From Symsagittifera roscoffensis (lineage: Eukaryota; Xenacoelomorpha; Acoela; Convolutidae): a DNA stretch of 64,000 nucleotides. The stretch covers positions 46,976,101-47,040,100 of the forward strand of contig NC_087063.1 of the NCBI RefSeq assembly GCF_963678635.1, in the 5' to 3' direction. The translations under genes were made by a program, and so were the position numbers. Of this stretch, positions 22,084 through 34,790 are shown in pieces. Positions within the stretch are counted from its first letter, which is position 1, and each line of letters opens with the position of its first letter. The notes under the pieces are model-generated. The model worked only from the letters and a program-made list of their open reading frames with translations, was not told where the DNA came from and made no database searches.

Positions 22084-22302
22084 TTAAACCATTTGCTTAA
22101 TCTCTAAATAACTATCTGCCAAACAATCAATTTCTCTTGCCGTCAAGGTCAATGCTTGATAACATTTAAACACGCCATCTTCGATCTTTTTATTGTACAA
22201 CTTTATTGTGATATATGTACCCGTTTTGTCGAAAATTGTCGTTCCAACACGTACAGTGCCTTTTTCTCCCAAAGATATATCTTGAAAATCATCGTGTATC
22301 AT
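22084..22302 (-). pseudogene. PC4/SUB1-like domain, Polinton-associated (fossil)
   Basis: A 72-residue frame, ISLGEKGTVRVGTTIFDKTG, then TYITIKLYNKK and ALTLTAREIDCLADSY. This resembles the single-strand-DNA-binding PC4 fold (LG-KRV-V-F-G-VDIREYY, then GISLT-EW-L). Such a protein could help replication or late transcription of the element. It lies within the broken Polinton region; the first copy of the block has lost it. Confidence 0.5.
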
Positions 22303-22429
22303 TTTTTAGCGACAAGTACATAGTGGTGGTGGTAACGGTAGTGACTTGTTGGTTCAACTGTTTTATGAGAGAGTCAAATGAACAATGAATTGGATAGAAG
22401 ACAAGCAATTATCTGTGGATTTGTTTTAT

Positions 22430-22970
22430 GGCGCGCCTACAGCCTCTACGGGAGAAATTGATTAGTTTTTGCGGTTGGAAATTTATGGGAAAGAAAATGT
22501 TCATTGCATCTGTCATTTCTGTCTGGCAAGCCCTGATTGGGTCATAAATCTCAGTGAATGTTCCATGTCGGCATACATGTACTCACTTTGAAGAGGAGAA
22601 ATTTATAGCCCCTTTTCCGGGGGACATAATAAACAAAAGGCGGCATACAGTATTTGAAGTAGATATAGTAATAGCTGGCTGCGACCTAGTTTAAGTTACA
22701 GTTATCTATAACAAAAACCTTCGGGTCGAATAGGGAACATTTCACTGGTTTTGCGGTTAGAAATTTATGAGACATTAAAAGTTTGATTATGTTGGTCATT
22801 TTGTTTGACAAAACCTTTTGACAAAACCCCAAATAAACACTTAAATCATGATATTGGCTAGCCTCTCTGTACACTAAATTTGTTTTTGGAGTCCATATTT
22901 TTTTGTCATTTTGCCCTTGGGATATAATAAAAAAGACGCCATGTGGTTTCTTTGAAGTATAGATCTTAAG
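22430..22970 (-). repeat. Two diverged ~190-bp units, possibly coding once
   Basis: 22475-22665 and 22747-22960 share TGCGGTT-GAAATTTATG at one end and GGGA-ATAATAAA-AA near the other. Read on the minus strand, both contain SHKF-TAK, so they may be two repeats of one old protein domain (see the frame 22686-23066). Family unknown. Confidence 0.45.
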
Positions 22971-23173
22971 TATGTCCGCCTTGTCACACATCTGCTTACC
23001 ATAAAACAGATTAAAAGCTATAGGGCATACCTTGAGACCACCCACAACCCCAACCACCACCCACAAACCCTCATTCTTTTTTCAAACTTATATGCTACTT
23101 ATTTGCGTTTTCTCATTCAAACAACTTCGTTGATACTCAGCTCTGAAAGAAAGACAAAGTTCAAACTGTAACC

Positions 23174-23572
23174 ATGACGAGTCCTCTGCAAATAATTTCG
23201 ACTTCGGAAACTGAGCGAACGATAATCTACCAAACCTATATGAGAGAAACAATCGTCATCGTGATGCAAAAACAGGAGAGAATGTCCTCTCCGTTCAACG
23301 ATTTGGCTTGTCGACCCTCAGACCAGGAGTATCGAGATTGGACTACTAAAAATCACATGATGCTTCCCAATTCCTTACTCGACCAGATCACCTTTCTGCG
23401 TCAGAGCAGGAAAAGTACCTTTTACAGCTCTGCAGAGACCAAATCCTGCCCTGCTCTGGGCAAGACTGACATCAACGACCCCGGATATCTAGAGCAATCA
23501 CCTCAAGAAAATTCTTTTTTCGCTACAATTGCGAGACCATTCCCTTGTATGAAAACCAGGAATGGTACTTGA
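23174..23572 (+). other. 132-residue open frame, unknown
   Basis: Starts MTSPLQIISTSETER. No family recognised and no second copy in the window. The following 200 bases are also partly open and end near a segment encoding APKKRKV, a basic nuclear-signal-like string. It may be a remnant of another Polinton gene, or chance. Confidence 0.3.
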
Positions 23573-23919
23573 GGGACTTGGCAGAGCGTGCATCGTACTG
23601 GGACATCGAGTCAACGACGTCAATATCCTCTCCTCCCGACTGGACTGCAGACGTGACAACAATAATAACACCGATCAGATCTGCGTCACAGCCCTCCGAG
23701 GTTGATGTTAAATCAGCTATCCCGAAAACATTCCAGAGACACCGCCAGTAGCAGCTTGCTATGCGCCCAAGAAGCGTAAAGTTGTGATCAATCAATTTTA
23801 AGAAACCTTTTAGAAATTCATGATTTGATTCATTATAAATTATGGAGCTTATTTTGGTTTGATGTGTTGCTTTCTTTTTTATCAAATCAGTTTGATTTCT
23901 GTTTGTGTGTAAATACATA

Positions 23920-25560
23920 TTTTGATTGTTGTTAATATGTTTGATTGTTCCAATTTTAATTGGGTCAATTAAATTTTAGTGTGTTGATTTCAATCAAATT
24001 TAGAAAAAAAAATGATAAGAAAAATCAAGAAAGAGATAGATAACGTATCAGGTAGAATGTCCATTAAAATCGTTTATTTTTTAAATAAACAAGATTTTGT
24101 TGCACTAGACTAGTTCCAAAACCCCCCATGTTTCCTAGTATTGCAAAAAAAAACTTCATAGCAAACAATTGAAAACAAATTCTTATGTTTATTTTAATTT
24201 TTGAAGTTTTTTGTTTTTTTTTGCCTCAAAACTCACAAGTCACTCCTCACTCTAGCAATAAGCCAGGTGAAAATGTATTCCTCTCAATGGCTTGCCCTAT
24301 CATAGGAGAACAGAAATGGTCCTAATTACCAAGCGTCTACCCTTATCAGATCAAAAATTATCAGGTTCAGAACCATGAATTAGTCAAAATCTTATTTTTA
24401 GAAAAATATGAAAATTTCAAAAATCAGTTTCTCAAAAAAAAGTTAGCAAAAATTTTTATCCCAATTTACAACCAACTTGACGCTCTGAACCTATGGTTCT
24501 AACCCTATCAATCGACTTGCTTTTGTTAGCTACAAAAATTTTATCATTTAAGTAGTTCATAAAACCAACAATTGAAAAAAATTTGTCATGAAGGAGTTGT
24601 TCTTAAGCAAAAACATTGCGTTTTTCACGTTGTTCGTCCGTAGGTTCCGGCATGGTGCTGGATATTATAAAATTTCAATTTTATTCATGCTTTTTTTTGA
24701 TGATGCTTACATGATGAAATTACTTTTGATCAAGCTTACTTTCGATCATGCTTACATGATGAAAACTAACAATTTTCATCATGCTTACTTTTGATCATGA
24801 AATTTTGGTTCCGGCATGTTGCTGGATATTACAAAATTTCAATTTCCATCTCGGTTCACGATTTAGACTCCTAAGGGAAAAAATTACTTTTTCGAAAAAA
24901 CATCTTTTGATCTTCTCAGGGGTATTCCAAGGTGTTCTTACTCTTTTCTGATCGATTGAAAGCTTTATTGGATAGTTTGAGACAAAAATCAATGTTTTTT
25001 TTTCAATTTTTTCCATTTTTTTAAATTAATTTTTCCCATGAATTTTGTAGATTTTTTTACATCTCAATTTATAAACGAAATGAAAAATTAGCTAAGGCTA
25101 CTGGCTTGCGCTAGCATAGGAAAACCAAAAAGGTCCGGTTAGTCGAGCTTCTATCTTGTTCGCAACAAAAGTTATTAGGCTCATAACTGGATATAAACCG
25201 TTCTCAGCAATCTTGATTTTGTACTTTACTCCCTACATTTGGCGGCGGTGGTTATGAATGTTTTGCATTATGTACCTGCTCAACTTAGTCATTTTAATCC
25301 AAATGTATGAAAAAGTAGGTGTTTAAGAAAGAATTGAAGTGAATTAGTCAAACCACAAAGTTTTATAAAAAGATTTCCTTAATATTACTGCCCTGTATAT
25401 TCAAAAAAAACAAGGTTATGAATAAACCGCAATTAATCACCTTCAACCCACGCTTGCGGTTAGATAATAATTAAGACGCCAACCCTAAATTAGAAATCAC
25501 TTTTGACATTTGCTTCCTCAACTTTAACAGTTCTTGATTCAAACAAACAACAAAAGATCT
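23920..25560. other. AT-rich spacer with a short duplication
   Basis: No gene recognised. TTCCGGCATG and TGCTGGATATTA followed by AAAATTTCAATTT occur at 24646-24683 and 24811-24846, flanking a GATCATGCTTACATGATGAAA-type short repeat. No other structure seen. Confidence 0.5.
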
Positions 25561-25602
25561 TCATATCAAAATAGATTTTATCAAAAACTCAAAAAACGAA
25601 AC

Positions 25603-28600
25603 AATGCCTAACTCTTCAGCAACAAAAACTGACCTGGAATGCGATATATGTGGAGTAGTTCTCAGGTCGACTAAGAACCTAAGATGACACAAAAAGAATT
25701 TTCTTAAAAAATGTCTTGAAAAGTTCACGTCTATTGCTGAAACAATGCAGCACATCGAAGTTGATCACTGTCAATCAGCAAATAAACGCTGTGCTTATTG
25801 TGAAAAAATCTCCACAGGCTTTGAAAAATATCAAAGTCATATGAACAATAAGCACGGACTGCCAGTATGGCCTGCTTCTACGATTGGCAGCAATGACGAT
25901 AACACAACACCTGACCAACCGCACGATCAAGTTTAACACCAACTCAAACGGCTTTCAACGGTAGCTTGAAAAAATTTGAACCGAATATCAAAGAAGAAGA
26001 GGTTGATTTGCTCGAAATTATGATGAGGAAGAAAAAAATCATAGATGATCTGATTTTTGATCACGTTCAACAAGGATCAATCAAAATGCAACTTTTAGTC
26101 GAAGTATGCATGATCAAACACATCATTGGCGAAGAAGAGGAACCAGACAAACTCATGCTATACTTGAACACAGACATGGTTCGCGTTGATTATAGCGAAC
26201 TGGAAAGAGGACAATTTGTTGAAATGATTGAACACATGTTGAAAACTATCAATTGTTTTGCTTCGCATGGAAGCGGGTGGTTAGTAGAGGAAATTTCCAA
26301 AGTTAACATCAATTTTGCAATACTTTCTCCCATGCGCGCCGCGAGTTACTAAACTAATGACCTGAAATGACCCGAAGAAACAAAACTTCAACCTGGTCAA
26401 CAATGAAACAAAAACAACCGCACATGTTTTCTCTACTGCTTTTTTGCAGCTTACCATTTGAAAAATGGGCCTTCTCTCTACAAAGCATCAGAAGGATACC
26501 AAAAGAAGACAAAAATAGCAACATATGAAGGAAAAACGATGAAGAGGACAAGGACGAGGTCAACGTGCAAGAAGCGGTGGTAAGCGAAAAAAGAAACGAT
26601 AAAAAAGTCAAGATTGAAGGAGAATTCGATATGCTAATGAGCATTCTAGACGTTGACAGATTTGAGAGTGAATAACTTTCAAATCAACGTTTTTCGGTAC
26701 TTGTCAGATGAAATGATACCGGTTCGAATTTCGAAAGAATTGCAGAAAACATTTGTGTTGGACCTACTTTTACTCTCTGTTGGATCAGTACATCATTAGG
26801 TGCTGATAAACGAACTGGCCAACTGGTTAATTTCATTCGAAAACGAGCTCCAAGGGGTTGGAATGAAACTTGTCTAAGATGCTTTCATACGTGCACCTCT
26901 TTACACGTATTACTTAGACATCAAGCAATTTGCTATAAACGAGATGGAGTGCAAGTAACTATGCCAGACGCTGACAATGACCAGCACATCTTCATGAGTA
27001 CTAATGCTCGCTCGTTTGTCCCGCGTATCATTTACTTCGACTTGGAATCGTTAAGTTTACCGTAAAGAACCTGACCCAGACAAATCTAACACGCAAATAA
27101 TTGAGAAATATCAAAATTGCGGGTATAGCCTGGCAGTCGTTGACATCGTTGACCAAGTTTGAATTAAAGCGAGGGCCGGATTGCATTGATAGTTTGCTAC
27201 AAAGCCTTGAAATTTTAGCGAAGCAAACTCACGTCGAGAAAAGACGGCATTATGCGTTCACGGGAAAATGCAAAATAAAGAAAGAAGACACACAGTGCTG
27301 GATCAGTGAGGAGCCGTTTGGCGAAGTCGAGGAAAAAGTCCTCGACCATTGCCACTACACTGATAATTTTCTTAGTTGAGCCCACAATAGACGCAAAATC
27401 AATGTCAAAACAACAAATTTCACAGCCGTGGTCGAGCATAACCTATCAAACTATGATCCTCCTTGCATCGTTCGATCATCAAGCAAAAGTAATCCGAACA
27501 AACTTTTCTCGTTGATTCCCAGCACTGAAGAAAAATTCATATCTTTAACAATATTGGTGTTGATAAAAACATACCGAGACAAACTTGGGAAGCTTTAAAG
27601 TGTCTGCGAAATTCTGCGGTTCATAGATTCATTCAAATTCATGTCGTCTTCACTTTCAACACTTTTCAACAATTTGCCTGCTGAAAAATTCACCCTAATC
27701 GATAACTTTTTCAAAAAGAAAGAATACTCTACGGAAAAAAATCAAACTTTTGAAAAAGAAGGGTTTCTACCCATACAATTGTGTGGACAACTTTAAAAAA
27801 ATTCAAGGAACCCCGGTTGCGTGCTCAAAGACTGTGGAAAAATAGTCTAGCCGGTGTTGAAGTTAGTGTCAACCCGAGTTTGTACAACCATGCAATAAAA
27901 GTTTTTAGACCTGTTGACCAATCGGTGATTTTGACGATCTCTATCTCACTGCGATTTTGCTTCTGCTAGCTTCAATCTTCGAAGCGTTTAGATCAGTTTG
28001 TTATGAAACTTACGGAGTGGATTGCGCCCATTACTTCACAGCGAGTAATTTGTCAGACGATTTGTTTCTCAAGTCGGATCTCAGACTACTAACTGAACGC
28101 GACCACCTGGACCTAGTATAAAGCATGATACGTGGTCGAATGTCATCAAAACATGCTAAAAAATTCTGGAAGGCAAACAACCACTGCTTAGCCGATTACG
28201 ATAAAAACAAAGAATCATCGTATATTTTAAACATAGATGGCAAACAACCACTACTTAGCCGATTACGATAAATACAAAGAATCATCGTATATTTTAGCAT
28301 AGATGCAAATATACGATGATCTCTATGGAGGCATAATGCAGCATTATTCACTGCCCTTAAAAGACTTCTCGTGGGCATATGACCTCGTTGATTTACCGAA
28401 ACTTATGCTTACAGAAGAGGACAATGAGTAGGGATACATAGCTGAGATAGACCTAGAGTTCCCCGAGGAAGTACACGACTACTACTTCAAAGATTACCCA
28501 CCAGCGCCCTCAAAAGAAATCGTTGAACTGTCCGATTTAAGCACGAACAAAGTACAAAGGCTGGGAGAAATCGTAATCACCAGCCTACCGAAGGCACCCA

Positions 28601-28907
28601 AACTCATCCAGTCTCTACAAAGAAAAGAAGGTTATGTGCTGCTCTACTTGACCCTTCAATTCTGTGTTTAGTTAGGAGTAAAGTCAACTCATATTCACAG
28701 AGTGCTTCAATTCCGGCAAGCTAAGGGGATGTCTCCATTTGTAGAGTTAAATACTGGATTGAGGAAAGCAGCCAAGAATCGATTTCAAGAAAATTTTTAT
28801 AAGCTCACCGTGAACAGTGCGTTTGGTAAAACAATGGAGTCCAAACGTAACAGAACGAAACTAAGTATAATTCGAAATGAGAACGAGTTAATGCAAAAGC
28901 TTGTCAA
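25603..28907 (+). pseudogene. Polinton DNA polymerase B, copy A (fossil)
   Basis: N-terminal pieces show a C2H2-like finger (RCAYCEKISTGF) and a stretch ending HGSGWLVEEISKVNINFA, both usual at the start of Polinton polymerases. Further pieces show LDHCHYTDN, an HNLSNYD-like phrase, and NSAFGKTMESKRNR. The protein-primed family B polymerase copies the element. Broken many times. The part from about 26395 recurs as copy B. Confidence 0.7.
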
Positions 28908-31900
28908 CATTGAAACAAAAGCAACAGCAAATGTTTTCTCTACTGCTTTATTGCAGCTTACCCTTTGAAAAATGGTCGTGCTCTCTACAAAGCATCAGAA
29001 GGATACCAAAAGGAGACAAAAATAGCAACATATGAAGGGAAAAGCGATGAAGAGGACAACGACGAGGACAACGTGCAGGAAGCGGTGCTAAGCGAAAAAA
29101 AACGATAAATATAGTCAAGATTGAAGGAGAATTCGATATGCCAATGAGCATTCTAGACATTGACAGATTTGAGAGAATGAACGTTGGCTCAGTACATCAT
29201 TATGAGCTGATAAACGACCTGGCAAAGCTGGTTAATTTCATTCGAAAACGAGCTCCAAGGGGTTGGAATGAAATTTGTCTAAGATGCTTTCATACGTGCT
29301 CCTCTTTAGACGTATTACATAGACATCAAGCAATTTGCTATTAACGAGATGGAATGCAAGTAATTATGCCAGACGCTGACAAGGACCAGCACATCTTCAA
29401 GAATATTAATGCTCGCTGGTTTGTCCCGCGTATCATTTACTTTGACTTGGAATCGTTAATTTTACCCGTTTCCGGTGCAGAACCTGACCCAGACAAATCT
29501 AACACGCAAATAACTGAGAAACATCAAAATTGCGGGTATGGCCTGGCAGTCGTTGACATTGAAAAACCTGAAGTGACCAAGTTTGAATTGAAGCGAGGGC
29601 CGGATTGCATTGATAGTTTGCTACAAAGCTTTGAAACGTTAGCGAAGGAAACTTACGTCGAGAAAAGGCGGCATTATGCATTCACGGGAAAATGCAAATT
29701 AAAGAAAGAAGACACACAGTGCTGGATCTGTGAGGAGCCGTTTGGCGAAGTCGAGGAAAAAGTCCTCGACCATTGCCACTACACTGATAGGTTTATGGGT
29801 TGGGCCCACAATAGATGCAAAATCGATCGCAAAACAACAAATTTGCTACCCGTGGTCGCGCATAACCTATCAAACTATGATCCTCCTTGCATCGTTCCAT
29901 CTTTAAGCAAAAGTATTCCGAACAAACTTTTCTCGTTGATTCCCAGCACTGAAGAAAAAGTCATATCTTTTACAAAATTGGTGTTGATAAAAACATACCG
30001 AGACAAACGTGGTAAGGTTTAAAGTGTCTGCGAAAATCTGCGGTTCATAGATTCATTCAAATTCATGTTGTCTTCACTTTCAACACTTTACAACAATTTA
30101 CCTGCTGAAAACTTCAACCTAATCGATATTTTTTTCAAAAAGAAAGGATACTCTACTGGAAAATTCGAACTCTTGAAAAAGAAGGGTTTCTACCCAGACA
30201 ATTATGTGGACAACTTTAAAAAATTCAAGGAACCTCGGTTGCCTGCTCGAAGACTGTGGAAAAATAGTCTAGCCGGTGGTGAGTTAAAGTCAACCCGAGT
30301 GAGTACAACCATGCAATTAAAGTTTTTAGTAAATTCGCCTGTCGACCACTCGGTGATTTTCACGACCTCTATCTCACCACGATTGTGTTTCTGCTAGCTT
30401 CAGTCTTCGAAGCATTTAGATGAATTTGTTATGAAGTTAAGGAGTGGATTGTGCCCATTACTTCACAGCGAGTAATTTGTCAAGCGTTTCTCATGTGTTT
30501 CTCAAAGTGTGTAAGTCGGATGTCAGACTAATAATTGAACGCGACCCCCTGGACCTAGTAGATAGCATGATTCGTGGTGGAATGTCATCAGTGTATGTTA
30601 AGAAAATTCTGGAATGCAAACAACCACTACTTGGCTGATTACGATAAAAACAAAGAATCATCGTTTATTTTAAATATAGATGCGAATAATCTCTATGCAG
30701 GCATAATGCAGCATTATTCACTGCCCTTAAAAGACTTCTCGTGGGCATATGACCTCGTTGATTTACCGAAACTTATGCTTACAGAAGAGGACAGTGAGTA
30801 GGGATACATAGCTGAGATAGACCTAGAGTTCCCCGAGGAAGTACACGACTACTTCAAAGATTACCCACCAGCGCCCTCAAAATAAATCGTTGAAATGTCC
30901 AATTTAAGCACGAACCAAGTACAAATGCTGGGATAAATGGCAATCACCAGCCTATCGAAACTACCCAAACTCTTCCAGTCTCTACAAAGAAAAGAGTGTT
31001 ATGTGCTGCTCTACTTGACCCTTCAACTCTATGTTTAGTTAGGAGTAAAGGTAACTCACATTCACAGAGTGCTGCAATTCCGGAAAGCTAAGTGAATGTC
31101 TCCATTTGTTGAGTTAAATACTGGGTTGAGGAAAGCAGCAACGAATCGATTTCAAGAAAATTTTTATAAGCTCATCGTTAACAGTGCGTTTGGTAAAACA
31201 ATGGAGTCCAAACGTAACAGAAGGAAACTAAGTGTAATTCGAAATGAGAACGAGTTAATGCAAAAGCTTTGCAACAGCTCTCTTAAATCGTTTCAAATAA
31301 TAGATGAAGATTTGGCATCAGTAAAGTTCAATCCTACATCGATCCGATGGGATGAACCAACGATAGTTGGAGTTTTGATTCTCGACCTAGCAAAGGCCCC
31401 CCTTATGTTCAACTTTCACCATACTCAAATCAAACCGAACTTGAACCTCGAATTGCTATACTTAGATACGGACAGCTTTATATATGTAGTAAAAACAAAC
31501 GAAGTTTACGAAGATTTAAAGGAAATGAATGAACACCAATTTTCCAAAAACTTCACCATTGTACAGCGCCTCGAACCGACGAAGGTTTTGAAGTGGAAAG
31601 ATGAGTTAGCAGGAAAAATAATAGAGGATTTTGTTGGCCTAAATCCGAAATTATTTTATTTGAAGATTCAAGGTTAGTAACTCCAAAAAAATTTGTTTTA
31701 ACCATCAATGTAAAATCTAAAGGGAACCCTTTGTTAGAAAAAAGACTGATAATTAGTCAATAAATTGAATTTTGTTTTAGGAAGCAACCAAATACTCAGC
31801 GCTAAAGGTATCGCTTGGAATAGTCTCAAACTCATCAAAGATTTAAAGATCCCTGATTGATAACACGAGGTTACGAGTGAAAATGTGAGCATTTGATCTG

Positions 31901-32066
31901 CTCAACATGATATTCAAACTATTATTGTGAACAAAGAGAATAAAGCACTAAACTGTTTCGATTCAAAGAGATTCCTTTTGATTGATAGTATTGCGACCCT
32001 TCCCTTTAAACATTGCCTAACGCTCGAGGATGCTTTTATGAACCAGATTTTGATAGAGGATGAATA
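28908..32066 (+). pseudogene. Polinton DNA polymerase B, copy B (fossil)
   Basis: Begins with the same ~270 bases as 26395-26670 and then runs further than copy A. Pieces at 29354-30022 (YFDLESL exonuclease-like region, CWICEEPF, LDHCHYTDRF), 30574-30801 (NIDANNLYAGIM, the motif A region) and 31096-31677 (NSAFGKTMES, then LLYLDTDSFIY, the polymerase motif C with DTDS). A late phrase near 31938-32000 (FDSKRFLLIDSI) fits the C-terminus. Broken, but better kept than copy A. Confidence 0.72.
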
Positions 32067-32990
32067 GAAAGGGAGCGGCAACATTTTTTCGCAATTCAGT
32101 GATAACGTTTCGCCTGACGTTGATATAATGCCAGAAGACAACTTTGTGGTACCTGATCCCTTGCATATATACAACTGACATATTCCCATAAAGACTTAAA
32201 TACAAATCTGGCTGGTAGTTCTCAAACCGTGGAAAAGTGCTTACCGCTAAACCCATTCATTTTATCTGAAGCACAGGAGGTCAACGACGAAATGGGAGAA
32301 ACGGGCGAGAAGAGCGATCAGAGCAGTTCAGAAAGTGAAATTAGTTCCCCAGTGATTGCTAAGAAATACCGAAAAGCCAAAATCCGAGGAGCCAAAAGTA
32401 ACGATCTTAGGCGCCCATGAAAAGCCTCCCCCCTCAAAAAGCCCCCCCCCCCCCCCCTTAGGATCCCTGGCGGACCACTATACTACTTTAAGTTACACGC
32501 CGAAATGCTTTTTGATTGTTTTGCTAGTTATTAAAATCAGTGCCTAGATCAGACCCGTCTTATTGTCTTCACGCGTTTCTCATGGTTAGTTCAACACTTT
32601 GTGATACAGGTGTTTTCCCGAGCTAATTCGAACAAATGTTGGTTTCTTTCGATATGTGATTGACCATATTTAGATGCATTTCACCAGACTGGGATCGAAT
32701 TTATTGGTATAAACATGGAACAATAAGTGAACACTTGGAACCTGTTAATCCGCAAACAACCATTACTAGGCAGAAATGTGTGCCTATGTGTGTGCGGAAA
32801 AATATACAAAAATATCGTATGTTGAAACCAAAAAAAAAGAGAAGAAAAGACGTTGCCCGAACTCTACAAAAAAACTTACTTTTTTAACACCGGTTATTAT
32901 TTGCAGCGGACAGTACTGGTTAATAATAAGATAAGGCGTGGAATTCACAAGCTCTGATTGCTCATATTGGGATGAATGTTAATTTAAAAA
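32067..32990. other. Polinton flank, with a poly-C tract
   Basis: Short frames (32229-32420, 32660-32887) carry acidic or basic low-complexity protein and may be decayed Polinton sequence. A run of 15 or more C lies at about 32442-32457, a likely assembly weak point. No gene recognised. Confidence 0.4.
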
Positions 32991-32994
32991 GGAC

Positions 32995-34790
32995 ATATTT
33001 CTTCAGGATCGATACGTTTGACGACATGATTAATAAAAGAGTGGCCAGGATTATGACATGAGTCGACCGATGCCGATCAAGGTCGATTTAAGACTCGACT
33101 AGGATTGGTACTTGGGTCAATCAGGGTCCATACATTCAATGACGTGATTGATACATGAGTTGCCACGGTTGATAAATTGAGTGATCGGTGCCGATACAGG
33201 ATCGATCAGCGTCGTTACATGAGCAGATCAGGGTGGGTTTAAGTGCCGACCAGAATCGGTACTTGAGTCGATCAGAGTCGATACGTTAAACGACCAGATT
33301 TTTAGTTCATTGACCAGGGTCTAATTTTTTATATCAACAAGCACAAGGTTAGAGAAACGAATCGATCTGGCTCGATACGTTTAACAACATGATCAAAACA
33401 TGAGTGGCCAGGTTTGATACAAGAATTGATCGGTGGTGTCACATGAGCAAATCTGGTTCAATTTATGAGCCGATTAGGTTCGGTGCATGAATCGATCTGG
33501 GACGATACGTTTAACGACATGATTCAATCATGAGTGGACACGGTTGATACAAGAGTCGATCGCTGCCGCTACATGATCGATCAGCGTCGATACATGAGTG
33601 GCGAGAGTTGATGCATGGGTCAATTGGTGCCGAAAGTTGATCGATCAGCAATGATACATGAGCAGATCAAGGTCGTTTTATGAATCGACCAGATCAGGTA
33701 CTTGAACTATCAGCGTCGCTGCGCTTAGCAACACGATCGAAACATGAAAAGCCATGGTTGATATGAGCTTTGATCGGTGGCGATACATGATCGATCAGCG
33801 TCGATACATGAACAGATCAGTGTTTGTTTATGAGTCGACCAATTTCAGGGCATGAGTCGACCAGGGTCGATACATGAGTGGCAAGGGTTCATTACGAGGC
33901 CAAACTGTGCACTGGATAGGCGCACAACTTTTTGTCTGTATATTCATGGATTCCAAAATTTTGTCGAAACGATCAAAGAAAATGAAAGAACAAAAGTAAA
34001 ATAAAGGGAGCGTCCTTGTTGCGGAATCCGCTTACATTTCACAAAAAGCACAGTTTGGCCCTTTATGTTATCACATGAGTCCAGCGTTGCCAATAAATGA
34101 CTGATTTTTGTCGGTACATGAGCAAATCAGGGTCAATTTATGAGTCGACCAGGCTTGGTACATGGGTCGATCAGTGTCAATACATGTGCAGATCAGGGTC
34201 GTTTTATGAGTCGACCAGGTTCGGTACACGAGTCGATCAAGTTCGAAACATATAACGACATGATGGGTATTTGAGTGGCCAGGGCTGAAACATGAGTCGC
34301 TTGATGCCGATATATGATCGATCAGCGCTGACACATGTGCAAATCAGGGTCATTTTATGAGTTGAACAGATTCGTTACATGAGTCGATCAGGGTCGTAAC
34401 TTTTAACGACACGATGGTTAATTGAGTGGTCGGGGTTGATACATGAGTCGATTGGTGCCGATACATGATGGATCAGCGTTGATAGATGAGCGGATCAGGG
34501 TCGATTGCATGAGTCTAACAAGATATTCTACATGATTCGACCAGGGTCGATACTTGAGTCGACCAGGGTTGACATACAAGTCGACCAGGGTCGATAAATG
34601 AACCGACCAGCGCGTGTACATGAGTTGACCATGGTTTTCACTTGAGTCCAACAGGTTCGTTGGATCAGTCAGTCAGATTTAGTTCATTAGTCGACCATGA
34701 CCGTTACTTACTTTGATCAGGGTCGATACATGAGTCGTTGAGGGATACAATGATACAAAAGGGATACACGATACAATAGCCGACCAGGGT
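32995..34790. repeat. Degenerate minisatellite, ~22-24 bp unit
   Basis: Repeats of the form GAGTCGACCAGGGTCGATACAT fill this stretch. Longer-range order is visible: phrases like CGATACGTTTAACGACATGAT return at about 33007, 33280, 33378, 33508, 33727, 34250 and 34400. Interrupted by a MITE at 33898-34060. Units vary too much for a CRISPR-like array. Minus-strand frames at 34071-34334 and 34418-34651 are made of the repeat. Confidence 0.85.
33898..34060. mobile_element. Small MITE, 163 bp
   Basis: Bounded by perfect 13-base terminal inverted repeats, GGCCAAACTGTGC and GCACAGTTTGGCC, and inserted in the minisatellite. Its first ~55 bases match, in reverse, 43053-43110. It also contains GCGGAATCCGC, the palindrome that fills the related element at 41.7-43.1 kb. 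No clear target duplication was found, so the superfamily is open. Confidence 0.75.

Larger units (their letters stand above)
16150..32066. mobile_element. Polinton/Maverick fossil region
   Basis: Pieces of Polinton proteins lie over 16 kb: major and minor capsid homologues, adenain-type protease, a PC4-like protein, and a protein-primed type B DNA polymerase. No integrase or packaging ATPase was recognised and no terminal repeats were found. The element is broken many times. Two modules are doubled: the capsid/protease block (16150-18600 and 19620-22130) and the polymerase block (26395-28907 and 28908 onward). The copies remain close, so the duplications are more recent than the decay of the family. 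Confidence 0.8.

Noticed and set aside
23740-23805. APKKRKV string identical to a classic nuclear signal
   Set aside because: It lies in a very short frame with no supported gene around it; the match is short enough to be chance.
23523-23918. 131-residue minus-strand frame
   Set aside because: It is antisense to the better-supported partly open sequence and has no recognisable family.
32995-34790. Regularly spaced repeats resembling a CRISPR array
   Set aside because: Repeats are degenerate, there are no unique spacers of equal length, and the setting is eukaryotic.
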